A stretch of DNA of 64,000 nt from Teichococcus wenyumeiae (GTDB taxonomy: Bacteria; Pseudomonadota; Alphaproteobacteria; Acetobacterales; Acetobacteraceae): the NCBI RefSeq assembly GCF_003696345.1, contig NZ_RFLX01000018.1, positions 19,578-83,577 of the forward strand, read 5' to 3'. Position 1 is the first letter of the stretch. Each line of letters opens with the position of its first letter. Of the stretch, positions 7,132 through 16,247 are shown piece by piece. The position numbers and the translations under genes were made by a program. The notes under the pieces are model-generated. The model ran no database searches. It saw nothing but the letters and a program-made list of their open reading frames with translations, and was not told the origin of the DNA.

Positions 7132-8790
7132 CTAGCAGGCCGTCGCATCATAGGCGCGAAAGAAGCGGTTCCCGTAGAGCGGAACGGCCGTGCTGCCATC
7201 CAGAGGCGGCATTTTACCTGGGCGAAGGTCAACAATGACGTAGTCCAGCCCATGGGCGCGGGCATAAGCGCAACGCTCAGGCAGGCGACGAAGCGTGCGG
7301 ATCTCATCCACGCGCTGCCGCCACTCGGCATAGGTTTCCGGCGCCCACATAGCGGTGGCACCTTGCTTGAAATCGACCCAGACCGAGCGTTGCGCGCCGA
7401 TCCGGAAGCCGCTGGGCCACGGCGGCAGCAGAAAGCGCGCTTCAACAGGCGTGTTCTGCCTCGCCCATCGCTGCATGTCGAGCCACTCCGGGGTACCAGG
7501 GCGCGCGCCTTCGAGATCGGCTTCGTCGGGGATGGCGTCGGCGGCCAGGCTCTGGCGTAGCGAGATGCCCTGATGCAAAGCCGCGCCGAGCAAGATGACG
7601 ATGCAGACCACCGGAACGGTTGTTCGCAACGGGCCAAGTGCCGGGTCAGCCGCCTTACCTGCCCTCGCTAGCCTTAGACCTGCCAGGGCTGCCGCGCTCA
7701 TAAGCCAGATGCCACTGAGCAACCCTATCAGGGCCAGCAGAGCGGCCAGGGTGTGCCTGTTCCAGGCGGGCTGCAACAGCAGCGCCACAGCGGCAGCCAC
7801 ATATGCGGCAGACAGCATCATGAGCAGGGCATCAACGCGGAGCAGGTGCAAGTTGAGGATCAGCCGCGCACTGGCGCCGAGCCCGACCACGGCGCCCACT
7901 GCCAGCACCAGCAACAGTCCGGCCATAGGTAGCACGGCCCTGCGCCAGTTCGGCAGCATCAGCAGCGCGGCCAGCCCCGCCAGCACTGCCGAGCCGGATT
8001 CTAGAATCTCCTTCGCGCTCGACGCCTGCACGAAGAAGTGCTTACCGAAGTAGAAGTAGAGGTACTCGCGGTAGTTGAAGGGATCGCCAGCCGCCTCTCC
8101 GGCGCCGGAGCGCAGCACCCATATCGCCACCGGGAGGGCAGGCACGGCAAAGGCCAGCCCGGCCAACAGCACCCTGCGCAACCAGGAAAGCAGCCTGGGG
8201 CGTGGCTCTTCGCAGCCGGACAATGGCGCGAGCAGGCCCAGCCCCACGGGCACCAGCATCCAGATGCCGACGAAGGCATTGAGCGCGAAGGCGATGCCCG
8301 AGAGTCCAGCCGCGAGCACCAGTCGCCCCCGCAGCAGCCCGGCTATAGCCAGCAACGCGAAGGCGCCGGACAATTCACTATGGGTGAAATAATTCAGTAA
8401 CAGCCCACCGCCGCCCATCGGTGAAAAGCCGTAGAGGCCCCCTGCCAGTACCAGCGCCGCCAGCGCCAACAGCAACCGCCAGCCGCCCCGTACTCCCGAG
8501 GCAGTGACGATCAGGATCAAGCCCAGGAAAGTCAGAACACGGGTGAGGATGTGGCAGGCCAGGAAAAGGCCTTCGATGTTGCCCTCGTCAGCCACGAGCG
8601 CCAGAGCAGGATAAATAGGCGAGGCGAAGCGGTTTAACGACTGGATGGCAGGGTCGCCAGCGAACTGCGCGAGGTGCTGGTATCCCAGCACAATGGGGAT
8701 ATGGAAAACGTTGTTGTTGATGCCAAAGGCAAAACCCTGCAGGCCGATTGAGATTGCCCCTGCCAGTGTTGCCAGCACCAGGGGATGCAT
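7132..8790 (-). CDS. Polytopic membrane protein, GT-C-glycosyltransferase-like, function unknown
   Basis: About 552 residues with some eleven or twelve hydrophobic segments through residue ~400, then a soluble ~150-residue C-terminal domain (TPEWLDMQRWARQNTP, GAQRSVWVDFKQGATAMW). An acidic pair follows the first membrane segment (LAQFAGDPAIQSLNRFASP), as in GT-C enzymes that use lipid-linked sugars, but no family signature proves this. ATG 8790 is used here. In-frame TTG codons at 8832 and 8844 would add a basic cytosolic N-terminus and overlap the SMR gene; no start has a clear ribosome-binding site. It lies downstream of a UbiA-type phosphoribosyltransferase and an SMR protein in one transcription unit, which suggests periplasmic glycosyl transfer. 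Confidence 0.6.
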   Translation of the reverse strand: MHPLVLATLAGAISIGLQGFAFGINNNVFHIPIVLGYQHLAQFAGDPAIQSLNRFASPIYPALALVADEGNIEGLFLACHILTRVLTFLGLILIVTASGVRGGWRLLLALAALVLAGGLYGFSPMGGGGLLLNYFTHSELSGAFALLAIAGLLRGRLVLAAGLSGIAFALNAFVGIWMLVPVGLGLLAPLSGCEEPRPRLLSWLRRVLLAGLAFAVPALPVAIWVLRSGAGEAAGDPFNYREYLYFYFGKHFFVQASSAKEILESGSAVLAGLAALLMLPNWRRAVLPMAGLLLVLAVGAVVGLGASARLILNLHLLRVDALLMMLSAAYVAAAVALLLQPAWNRHTLAALLALIGLLSGIWLMSAAALAGLRLARAGKAADPALGPLRTTVPVVCIVILLGAALHQGISLRQSLAADAIPDEADLEGARPGTPEWLDMQRWARQNTPVEARFLLPPWPSGFRIGAQRSVWVDFKQGATAMWAPETYAEWRQRVDEIRTLRRLPERCAYARAHGLDYVIVDLRPGKMPPLDGSTAVPLYGNRFFRAYDATAC

Positions 8791-8815
8791 CGGAAGGCGG
8801 GAACTGACGACACTT

Positions 8816-9187
8816 TTAACTCTGCGAAACAAGGACCACCCCAACCACGATCAGGGCAATGCCGGAGATACGAAGCATCCCGAGTCCCTCATTGAACAAC
8901 AGAGCGCCGGCCACGGCCGTCAGCACGAAGCCGAGGCTGACGAAGGGATAAGCCTTGGAGAGTTCCGTGCGTGCCAGGGCGCCAAGCCAGAGCACCGCCC
9001 CGAGCCCGTAGAGCGCCAGACCGCCGATCACCAGGGGATGGAAGAGCGTGCGGAACAGCGCGGCCAGCAAAGACAGTTCCGCCCCCGGTGCCGGCCGCGC
9101 TGCCTGCACCCCGAACTTGAGCAAGACCTGCGCCGCTGCCGACATCGCGACACTGATCAGGATGAGCGCCAGAGTGGACGAATTCAT
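8816..9187 (-). CDS. SMR/EmrE-like small membrane protein, candidate lipid-linked sugar flippase
   Basis: 123 residues, four transmembrane helices, starting MNSSTLALILISVAMSAAAQVLLK. It keeps the SMR pattern (A-Q-x-x-L-K in helix 1; LGALARTELSKAYPFVSLGFVLTAVAG in helix 3) but has no Glu in helix 1 at the drug-binding position of EmrE. It thus resembles ArnE/ArnF-like subunits that flip undecaprenyl-phosphate-aminoarabinose more than multidrug pumps. It lies 13 nt after the HAD-UbiA gene. By context it may flip a polyprenyl-phosphate pentose across the inner membrane. Confidence 0.75.
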   Translation of the reverse strand: MNSSTLALILISVAMSAAAQVLLKFGVQAARPAPGAELSLLAALFRTLFHPLVIGGLALYGLGAVLWLGALARTELSKAYPFVSLGFVLTAVAGALLFNEGLGMLRISGIALIVVGVVLVSQS

Positions 9188-9200
9188 GCCAGGAGACCCG

Positions 9201-10742
9201 TCACGACCCGAACCAGCTGACCGACTTGGCCGCCATGAGTACGATGAAGACGCAGAGGGCAACCACCCAGGATACCCAGTCGCGGGCCGCGTAGATGATC
9301 GGGTCGTCATGCATGTATCCACGCGCGGCTGACAGCCAAAGGCGGCACTGCCAGAAGAGCACCAGCGGCACCACAGCCCAGAGCAGAGCCGGCGAGGCGT
9401 AATGCTGCTGTTGCAGGGCTTCTGACTGCACGAACAGCGCCAGGACGAGGCTGGCCGCGAAGGACGAGGCGCAGCCGAAGCCGCGCAGAATGGGGGCATC
9501 CTCTGGCGTATAGCCGCGGCGGGAGATGGAGCTTTTACCTTGCCCTGCCGCGGATTGCAGCTCCTCCACCCGCTTCACCAGCGCCAAGCTGAGGAAGAGG
9601 AAGCTGGAGAAGCAGATCAGCCAGAGGGAAATGGTGTGCCCGGTCGCTTCGCCACCTGCCACGATCCGCACGGTGTAGAGCGCCGCCAGCACGAAAACAT
9701 CGACCAGCGGCAATTCCTTAAGCTTCATCGAATAGGCGAGGGAAAGAACCGCGTAGAGCAACAGCACCAGCAGCGCCCCTGCCAGCGCGGCCAGCAGCAA
9801 GCCGGTGCACAGCAATGCTGCCCCTGCCAGGAAGCCTGCGGTCAGCGGCACCGCGCCGCTGGCAAAGGGGCGCATCCTCTTGCGCGGATGCCGGCGATCT
9901 GCGGCAAGATCGGTCAGGTCATTGAAGAGGTAGATCCCGGAGGCTGTGGCGCAGAAAGCCACAAAGGTGATGAGCGCGGATATCCAGTTGCTCAGGTCCG
10001 TGGCGGCATGGGCGGTGAAGACCGGAACGATCACCAGCACGTTCTTGGCCCATTGATGCGGCCGCATGGCACGTAGCAGCGCCATAGGTATTGGGGCTTC
10101 TCGCCTGAACTCGGCCTCGACCTTTGTCGCCAAGCGCGCGGCGGCGGCGGTGCGGCGGCTCGCATTGACCAGGATACCGGCTTGAGCGACACGCCAGATG
10201 GCTACGTCTGTCGCGTCATTGCCGATATAGACAAACTGCTTGGCACCGAAACGCTCCACCAATGCCTGTGCCTTGGCCTCGCCCTTGAGGTTGAGGCTGC
10301 CATCGGAGGCGAGGACTTCATCGAAGAGCCCTGCATGGTGCTCGGCCACGCTGCGTGCCACGCTGGCGTCAGCGGCCGTGACCAGCACCAGCCGGCGGCC
10401 TCTGCGCTTCTGCTCCTGCAAGTAGGTCAGCAGGTTGGTATTGTAGGGCAGCAGGGTGGCATCCATCAGGCTGACTTCCGCTACCCGCTGCTTCAGGAGC
10501 GCGCGTCCACCTTTCAGCAGGCCATGCAAGGCCCAGAACAGATGCCTGCTGCCCAAGAGCGCCAGTACGCCCTCCACCAGCGTATCGGACGGGGTGAGCG
10601 TGCCATCGAGGTCAACACAGAGCGGGGAGGCTGGCGTGATATTCCGCAGATCCTGTGGAGCCACATCAATGGGCGCATCGGCGGCTGCATGGTGGAGCAC
10701 GGTATCGGCCTCGCTTTTGCCTCTGTGAACTGATCCGACCAT
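9201..10742 (-). CDS. HAD-UbiA fusion, decaprenyl-phosphate phosphoribosyltransferase-like
   Basis: 513 residues with two parts. Residues ~40-215 are a HAD phosphatase of the phosphoserine-phosphatase type (motif I PLCVDLDGTLTPSDTL, motif II VLVTAADAS, motif III/IV FVYIGNDATDVAIW). Residues ~225-513 are a UbiA-type integral membrane domain with RPHQWAKNVLVIVP and NDLTDLAADRRHPRKRMRP, the Asp-rich motifs of 5-phosphoribosyl-polyprenol synthases, rather than those of quinone prenyltransferases. Known relatives transfer phosphoribose from PRPP to a polyprenyl phosphate, and the HAD part may remove the 5-phosphate. This is the first step of decaprenyl-phosphoryl-arabinose/ribose synthesis. It heads the unit continuing into the SMR and membrane-protein genes. 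Confidence 0.85.
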   Translation of the reverse strand: MVGSVHRGKSEADTVLHHAAADAPIDVAPQDLRNITPASPLCVDLDGTLTPSDTLVEGVLALLGSRHLFWALHGLLKGGRALLKQRVAEVSLMDATLLPYNTNLLTYLQEQKRRGRRLVLVTAADASVARSVAEHHAGLFDEVLASDGSLNLKGEAKAQALVERFGAKQFVYIGNDATDVAIWRVAQAGILVNASRRTAAAARLATKVEAEFRREAPIPMALLRAMRPHQWAKNVLVIVPVFTAHAATDLSNWISALITFVAFCATASGIYLFNDLTDLAADRRHPRKRMRPFASGAVPLTAGFLAGAALLCTGLLLAALAGALLVLLLYAVLSLAYSMKLKELPLVDVFVLAALYTVRIVAGGEATGHTISLWLICFSSFLFLSLALVKRVEELQSAAGQGKSSISRRGYTPEDAPILRGFGCASSFAASLVLALFVQSEALQQQHYASPALLWAVVPLVLFWQCRLWLSAARGYMHDDPIIYAARDWVSWVVALCVFIVLMAAKSVSWFGS

Positions 10743-11516
10743 ATTCTGTCTGGTTGCGCAATTTCAGGGCAGCTGGCCTGTGTCAGCCTCGCTACCTCTG
10801 CCGACCAAATGTTGAGGCAGCGGCTTCATGAGCGAATGAGGCGGATCCATGATTTATTACCTTGAGCGTAAGTTTACCCTTGAAGGCGGTACAGATGCCG
10901 AGCGGCAGGTGGACACTTCGAGAAACCTCGCTGCTGAGACGCGAAACTGATTCACTATCGCCTACAACTTCAGCCGCCTGGCGTGGCTCAGCACCCGAAC
11001 TGCGCCCGCATAACCCCACAGCGCCCAGGAAGAGCGGCACCCACCGCCCAACGCCGGCGACCCGGCTCCATCAGCAGGGGCACGTCACAGCCTGAGGCCG
11101 CGATCCTGCTCGCAGAGGATGCACCGCACCGGGCACTTCGAGGTGTCCGGATGGTGGGGAGCAAGGCGCGCTGCGGACCAGCCTCTGGCTGAACAGCGGC
11201 TGAGCCTCCGCATCGCCCTGCACGTCCGCGATGCCTACCCTCAAGGAAGATTGACCGGACCGCGTGGTAACTGGCGCCCGCGCCCCTTATGTCAAACCAG
11301 GGCACAACGATGCAGAATGGTCACCGCAACATCGCGCATCAGTACAAGGCCGGCGCCTGCAAGCGTTGACGTCGGGCATGGAAGCAGAATTTGCGCCCCG
11401 GGTGGCAGGGCTCAGCCACAGGCGCGGAGCGTGAAAGGTCCAGAAGATTGAAAGCCGACCATCTGCTGCTCCTTGCCGGCAGAGGTTGGCGGAACGAAGC
11501 TCGTGATGCACGGGCG
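10743..11516. other. 774-bp stretch without a recognisable gene
   Basis: Several short open frames exist on both strands, but none has a good ribosome-binding site, coding bias or recognisable product. The segment next to 10743 is less GC-rich than the flanking genes and must contain the promoter of the HAD-UbiA gene. A short plus-strand peptide near 10950-11010 (FTIAYNFSRLAWL) vaguely resembles a transposase C-terminus and is preceded by a stop. The stretch may be a decayed gene or the scar of an insertion. No RNA gene was recognised. Confidence 0.5.
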
Positions 11517-12824
11517 CTAGTCTAGCTTGCGCGCCGCCGCCACATCCGCAGCGGTGATGGCAGATTGCTTACCGCCGAAATGGCCGATGACGTAGTTGGC
11601 CAACGCGGCGATCTCGGTATCCAGATAGGCATGGCCGAAAGAGGGCATGAAGACATCACCCTCGTTAGTCTTCATGTGGCTGCCATGCAGGATGACCTGC
11701 AACAGATTGGTGCCCCTCGGGTCGTTGACGGACTGGCCGCCGATCAGCGCCGCATGCGGGCGCTGCAGCCCCTCGCCATTCCAGCCATGACAACTGGCGC
11801 AGGCGCCCTGGAAAAGCGCCAGGCCCAGTGACGCCTCCTTCAACTCCTCAGGCAACGGGCTGAAGGCATTGGGGGCGCGAACGGCTGGCGGGTCCAGCAT
11901 AACAGGCACATCGCCTTCACCACGCTGCGGCGGGATGCTACGCAGGTAGGTCACCATGGCGTGGATATCTTCCGGGGTCAGGAAGCGCAGACTGTATTCC
12001 ACCGCCTCCGCCATGCTGCCGGAAGCGGCGCCGCGTCCTTCTGCATAGCCCTTGGAAAGGTAGTCGGCAATCTGCTGGTCCGACCAGCCACCGATGCCGA
12101 ATTCCTTGTCTGAGGTCAGGTTGTAGGCTTTCCAGCCCGCAGTGATGGCACCGGAGAAGTTCTTGCTGCTATCCAGCGCGTACATCAGGTTGCGCGGCGT
12201 GTGGCATTCGCCGCAATGCCCCAACCCCTCGACCAGATAGGCACCGCGGTTCCACTCCTCCGACTGATTCGGATCTGGCTTAAAGCCGGGCGCAGGCTTG
12301 AACAGCAGGTTCCAGGCGCGCATCACGTAGCGCTGATTGAACGGAAAACTTAGTTCGGGAGCGGGCGTGACCGATTGCGCCGGCGGCAGGCTGAAGAGGT
12401 AGTCCTTCAGCGCCAGGGCATCCTCGGTGCTCATCATGGCATAGGCGGCATAAGGAAAGGCGGGATAAAGGTTCCGGCCATCGCGGCTGACGCCATGGTG
12501 CAGAGCGCGGACGAACTCTGCATCGCTCCACTCGCCAATACCGGTTTCCTTGTCGGGCGTGATATTGGTGGCATAGATGGTGCCGAAGGGCAGGTGGAAC
12601 GGCAGCCCGCCCGCGTAGCGCGTGCCATTGCCCAGCGTATGGCAGGCCTCGCAATCGGCCGCGCGGGCGATGTATTCGCCCCGGCGGATGGTGGCCTCGC
12701 CCGCTGGCACGCGCGACCTTGCTTCGCTGACATCCTCCAGCCGCGCCGGCCAAAAGAAGAACGCTGCGGCACCCACAGCCACGACGACGATCACGGCCAG
12801 GATGGCCAAACCTATGCGGCGCAT
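11517..12824 (-). CDS. Triheme c-type cytochrome, electron-acceptor subunit of a dehydrogenase
   Basis: 435 residues with an N-terminal membrane anchor (GLAILAVIVVVAVGAAAFFF) and three CxxCH heme sites: CEACH near residue 58, CGECH near 205 and CASCH near 340. Each lies in a cytochrome c domain repeating the pattern GI-GEWSDAEFVRALHHGVSRDG. Such subunits carry electrons from periplasmic alcohol or aldehyde dehydrogenases to the ubiquinone pool or terminal oxidases. It lies 8 nt downstream of the molybdenum subunit gene, in the order seen for isoquinoline 1-oxidoreductase-type aldehyde dehydrogenases of acetic acid bacteria. The cytochrome frame is intact while both partner subunits are broken. 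Confidence 0.9.
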   Translation of the reverse strand: MRRIGLAILAVIVVVAVGAAAFFFWPARLEDVSEARSRVPAGEATIRRGEYIARAADCEACHTLGNGTRYAGGLPFHLPFGTIYATNITPDKETGIGEWSDAEFVRALHHGVSRDGRNLYPAFPYAAYAMMSTEDALALKDYLFSLPPAQSVTPAPELSFPFNQRYVMRAWNLLFKPAPGFKPDPNQSEEWNRGAYLVEGLGHCGECHTPRNLMYALDSSKNFSGAITAGWKAYNLTSDKEFGIGGWSDQQIADYLSKGYAEGRGAASGSMAEAVEYSLRFLTPEDIHAMVTYLRSIPPQRGEGDVPVMLDPPAVRAPNAFSPLPEELKEASLGLALFQGACASCHGWNGEGLQRPHAALIGGQSVNDPRGTNLLQVILHGSHMKTNEGDVFMPSFGHAYLDTEIAALANYVIGHFGGKQSAITAADVAAARKLD

Positions 12825-12832
12825 CGGTGCTT

Positions 12833-15158
12833 CTACCGCCCGGCCGGCGCGAGCGCCGCGACATCACGGCCCGGTCTGAGCGAGAGGGATGAGGTGCGCG
12901 TGCTGTTATCGGTGCGGATCAGTTCCCGCCGGTCGATCGGGTAGCGCCGAAGCCGCTTGCCGGTGGCCGCGAAGACCGCATTGGCCAGGGCCGGCGCCGC
13001 CGAGACGGTGCCATTCTCGCCGATGCCGCCTGGATTCTCGTTGTTGCGGATCTGGTGGACCTCGATCGGCGGCGTCTCATTGATGCGCATCATGCGGTAA
13101 TCGTTGAAATTGCTCTGCTGTACACGGCCACCTTCAAAGGTGATGTCACTGTAGAGCGCGGCGGAAAGCCCGAAGACGAGCCCGCCCTCGATCTGCGCCG
13201 CGACGGTGTCGGGATTGACGATCTGGCCGCAGTCCACCGCCGCCACCACGCGCCGCAGCTTGACCTCGCCCAGGTCGGAGACAGCGACTTCCACCACCAC
13301 CGCGAGATAGCTGCCGAAGCTGTCATGCAGCGAGACACCGCGCCCGTAGCCGGCCGGGAGTGGTGTGCCCCAGCCGGATTTCTCGGCGGCGAGGTCGAGC
13401 ACCGCGCGGGCGCGTGGCAGCTTTCCCAGCAACGCCGGCGGTAATCGACGGGATCGCGGCCAGCGGCATGCGCCAGCTCGTCCATGAAGCATTCGACGAC
13501 ATAGACGTTATGGGCCGGCCCGACGCCGCGCCACCAGGTGATGGGCACCGGCGGGTCCTCCCGCGTCCAGTCCACATGCACGGCGGGCAGGTCGTAGGGC
13601 GGTTGCAAGGCGGCTTCGACGGCATCCGCATCTAGCTTGCCCTCCGGCAATCCGCCCGGGAAGTAGTTGCCCATCACCGAGCCGCCGATGACATGGTCGA
13701 CCCAGGCAACCGGCAGCCCGTCCGGCCCTAGCCCGGCGGTCAGCCGGTCGTAATAGGCGGGGCGGTAGAAGTCGTGCTGGATATCTTCCTCGCGGCTCCA
13801 GACGATCTTCAGCGGGTAGCTGACCTGCTTGGCGATGACAGCGGCCTGTCCGATGGAATCCGCCACCAGCCGGCGGCCAAAGCCGCCGCCGATCAGCTGA
13901 TTATGGATTGCGGCTTTCTCCGGCGGCAGTCCCAGCACCTTGGCGGCGATGCTCTGCGCCACGGTCGGCACCTGCATGCCGACCCAGATGTCGCAGCCGT
14001 CAGGACGGACATGGATGCTGGTATTGATCGGCTCCATTGTCGCATGGGCCAGGAAGGGCAGCTCGTAGGCAGCTTCCACGCGCTTCGTGGCGCGGGCCAG
14101 GGCACCATCGACATCGCCATCATGCCGCGCCTGCACCGCAGGGCGCTTGCCATAGGCCCCGCGCAGCTTCCCGATGAGCTCGCGGCTCGACAGCTTGGCG
14201 TTGGGGCCGTTGTCCCAGTCGATCCTCAGGGCGCGCAGGCCCTGGTTCGCCGCCCAGTAGTGGTCGCCCACCACCGCCACGGCGTCCTCGATGCGGATGA
14301 TGTCCCGCACGCCCGGCGTCGCAAGGGCGGCGGCCTCGTCCAACCCCCTCAGCTTGCCGCCGAAGACCGGACAGGCGGAAACAGCCGCCACCTTCATATC
14401 CGGCAAGCGGATGTCGATGCCGAAGACGGCGCTGCCATCGGTCTTGCTCGGCGTATCCAGGCGCTTCACCGGCTTGCCGATGATCTGCCATTGTGCCGGC
14501 TCCTTCAGCGGCACGTCCTTCGGCACCGGCTGGCGCCCGGCGTCTTCCACCAGCTCGCCATAGCGCAGGCTGCGGCCGCTAGGGCCGTGGGTGATCACGC
14601 CGCGCTGCGCCGTGCATTCGGCGGCTGGCACACCCCAGCGGGCGGCAGCGGCGCCGATCAGCATGGTGCGCGCCGCGGCACCGGCCTGCCGCAGCGGCAC
14701 CCAGGCGCCGCGCACGGAGGTGGAGCCGCCGGTGGATTGCGATTTCAGCAGCGGCTGCTGTAGAGTTCCTCATTGGGGGGCGAGGCTTCCAGCGTCACCT
14801 GGTCCAGCCCGACTTCCAGCTCCTCGGCCAGCAGGGTGGCCTCGGCGGTGTAGATGCCCTGGCCCATCTCGACATTCGGCATGATCAGCGTCACGCCGCC
14901 ATCGGGGGCGATGCGGATGAAACCGCCGGGTGAGAAGCCCTGGAATGCATCCCCTGTCTTGCCGCCGCCAGCTTCGTTCTGCAGCGATTGCAGCCCAGGC
15001 TGCTCGCCCGCCGCATGCGCCTTCCTGCGCCCGAGGGCGGCGAAGGCCAGCACGAGGCCGGCGCCCAGCAGGCCACGTCGCGGCATCGCAGCCGGTTCCA
15101 CCCGGCCATAGGATGTGCCTGTCATCATCGGCGCCATCTCCTTGCCCGCGCCCGTCAT
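12833..15158 (-). pseudogene. Molybdopterin-binding subunit of isoquinoline 1-oxidoreductase/aldehyde dehydrogenase, two frameshifts
   Basis: Three reading-frame pieces together cover the whole subunit. Piece one, from ATG 15158, has a twin-arginine-like signal (MPRRGLLGAGLVLAFAALG) and ends ASPPNEELYSS. Piece two resumes as QPLLKSQSTGGSTSVRGAWV and runs to DPVDYRR; a base is missing near 14757. Piece three continues ALLGKLPRARAVLDLAAEK to the stop; a base is missing near 13440. Pieces two and three carry the usual Mo-cofactor and Glu regions (GGGFGRRL, GGIGENGT). Both defects are single-base losses. With a damaged Fe-S partner gene next to it, this is a genuine pseudogene rather than two reading errors. 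The product would have been periplasmic, using the adjacent cytochrome. Confidence 0.85.
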
Positions 15159-15638
15159 GCCTGCGACGCCTGCGACGCCTGCGACGCCTGCTTGATGGCG
15201 GCGCGGATGCGCGGAGCGCGGATGCGCGGATAGGTGCCGGAGCGGCAAATATTGCCCGACATGGCGGAATCGGTATCGGCGTCGCTGGGCTGCGGCACAC
15301 GCTCCAGCAGCGCCGCCGCCGACATGACCTGGCCCGACTGGCAATAACCGCATTGCGGTACATCGAGCCCGATCCAGGCTTCCTGGATCTTCTTGCCCGC
15401 CGGGCTCTGCCCCACGGCCTCCACGGTCGTTACCGTTCGGGTGCCGACGGAACCCACCGGCAGGATGCAGGCACGGACAGGCTTGCCATCCAGATGCACC
15501 GTCCAAGCGCCGCATTGGCAATGCCACAGCCGAACTTGGTACCCGTGAGGCCAATGACGTCACGCAGAACCCACAGCAGCGGCATGTCCGGTGGGACATC
15601 GACCTCATGGTTGGACCCGTCACCGCGAGAGAGATCAT
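15155..15638 (-). pseudogene. [2Fe-2S] subunit of the same oxidoreductase, frameshifted and missing Cys ligands
   Basis: The normal protein has two [2Fe-2S] clusters. The N-terminus MISLAV is followed in another frame by [20 protein letters not shown], giving a base loss near 15620. A second base is lost near 15516, inside the first cluster motif (GCGIA then CGA). At 15503-15505 a Cys ligand codon reads TGG (Trp). In the second cluster CGYCQSGQ is intact, but the usual CRCGTY reads CRSGTY, the codon at 15239-15241 having become Ser. The C-terminus has expanded by small repeats. Lost ligands plus two frameshifts argue for real decay. The stop overlaps the molybdenum-subunit start (ATGA). Confidence 0.85.
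15161..15230. repeat. Two short tandem repeats in the decayed Fe-S subunit gene
   Basis: CTGCGACGC occurs three times in perfect tandem at 15161-15187 and encodes the C-terminal QASQASQASQA on the minus strand. GCGCGGATGCGCGGA occurs twice in perfect tandem at 15201-15230 and encodes a duplicated RIRAP. Both keep frame. They look like replication-slippage products in a gene no longer under selection. Confidence 0.85.
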
Positions 15639-15827
15639 GACCACCTCGTAACCAGCCGGTCCGGCGCATCACGGCGGCTAGGCGGCAGCCGGCAAGGGCC
15701 TTGCCGCGACCCGCGGCCTTGTTCTGGCTGAATGAAATAACGAGGCTTCGGCTGCGGCGGCGCAGTGCACGACTGAGTGTAATGCGGCAGACACCCCTGC
15801 CGTTACGGCAGCTGGTGCGCGGCCTGC

Positions 15828-16247
15828 TCAGTAGAGCATCATGCCCACTGGAATGGCGCCGGGCGGCTGGCCTGCCTTCACGCGGGCGGCGATACGAATG
15901 GCATCCCCCACCGCGCCGGGGCGAAAAGGCTTCACGACGCAGCCGATGGCCAGCCCCTGCCCCACTTCCGGCGCCGGGCAATTGCCGCTGATGAAGATAC
16001 AGGGAATGTTCATCGGCTTCAGCGCCGCCGCGACATCCAGCCCGCTGTCGCCGCCCAGCAGCTTGATGTCACACAGCGCGAGGTCCGGCTGCTCACTGCT
16101 GGCGAGTTGAATGGCATCGGCCATGGTATCGGCGATGCCGGCCACCACATGCCCGATGCATTCGATGACATCGCCGATCAGCATGGCCACGATCGCCTCG
16201 TCCTCGATCACGAGGATGCGCAGGGGTCGGTCCGCGCCTGTGGTCAC
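15828..16247 (-). CDS. Single-domain response regulator (CheY-like)
   Basis: 139 residues, receiver domain only: acidic pair in [11 protein letters not shown], phospho-acceptor Asp in [16 protein letters not shown], switch region FISGN and conserved Lys in VVKPF. It starts at GTG 16247, which overlaps the stop of the upstream HWE kinase gene (GTGA), so the two are probably translated together. With no output domain, it likely acts by protein-protein contact or as a phosphate sink for the kinase and perhaps the neighbouring bacteriophytochrome. The partner is inferred from coupling. Confidence 0.88.
   Translation of the reverse strand: MTTGADRPLRILVIEDEAIVAMLIGDVIECIGHVVAGIADTMADAIQLASSEQPDLALCDIKLLGGDSGLDVAAALKPMNIPCIFISGNCPAPEVGQGLAIGCVVKPFRPGAVGDAIRIAARVKAGQPPGAIPVGMMLY

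Noticed and set aside
8816..9187. Multidrug efflux pump of the EmrE type
   Set aside because: The Glu in helix 1 needed for drug/proton exchange is not present, and the neighbours suggest lipid-linked sugar transport.
10950..11010. Possible transposase C-terminus (FTIAYNFSRL)
   Set aside because: Too short, preceded by a stop, and no other transposase segment or terminal inverted repeats nearby.
12833..15638. Treating the frameshifts as sequencing errors
   Set aside because: Two Cys ligand codons are substituted as well, and repeat expansion has occurred, so real decay is the better explanation.
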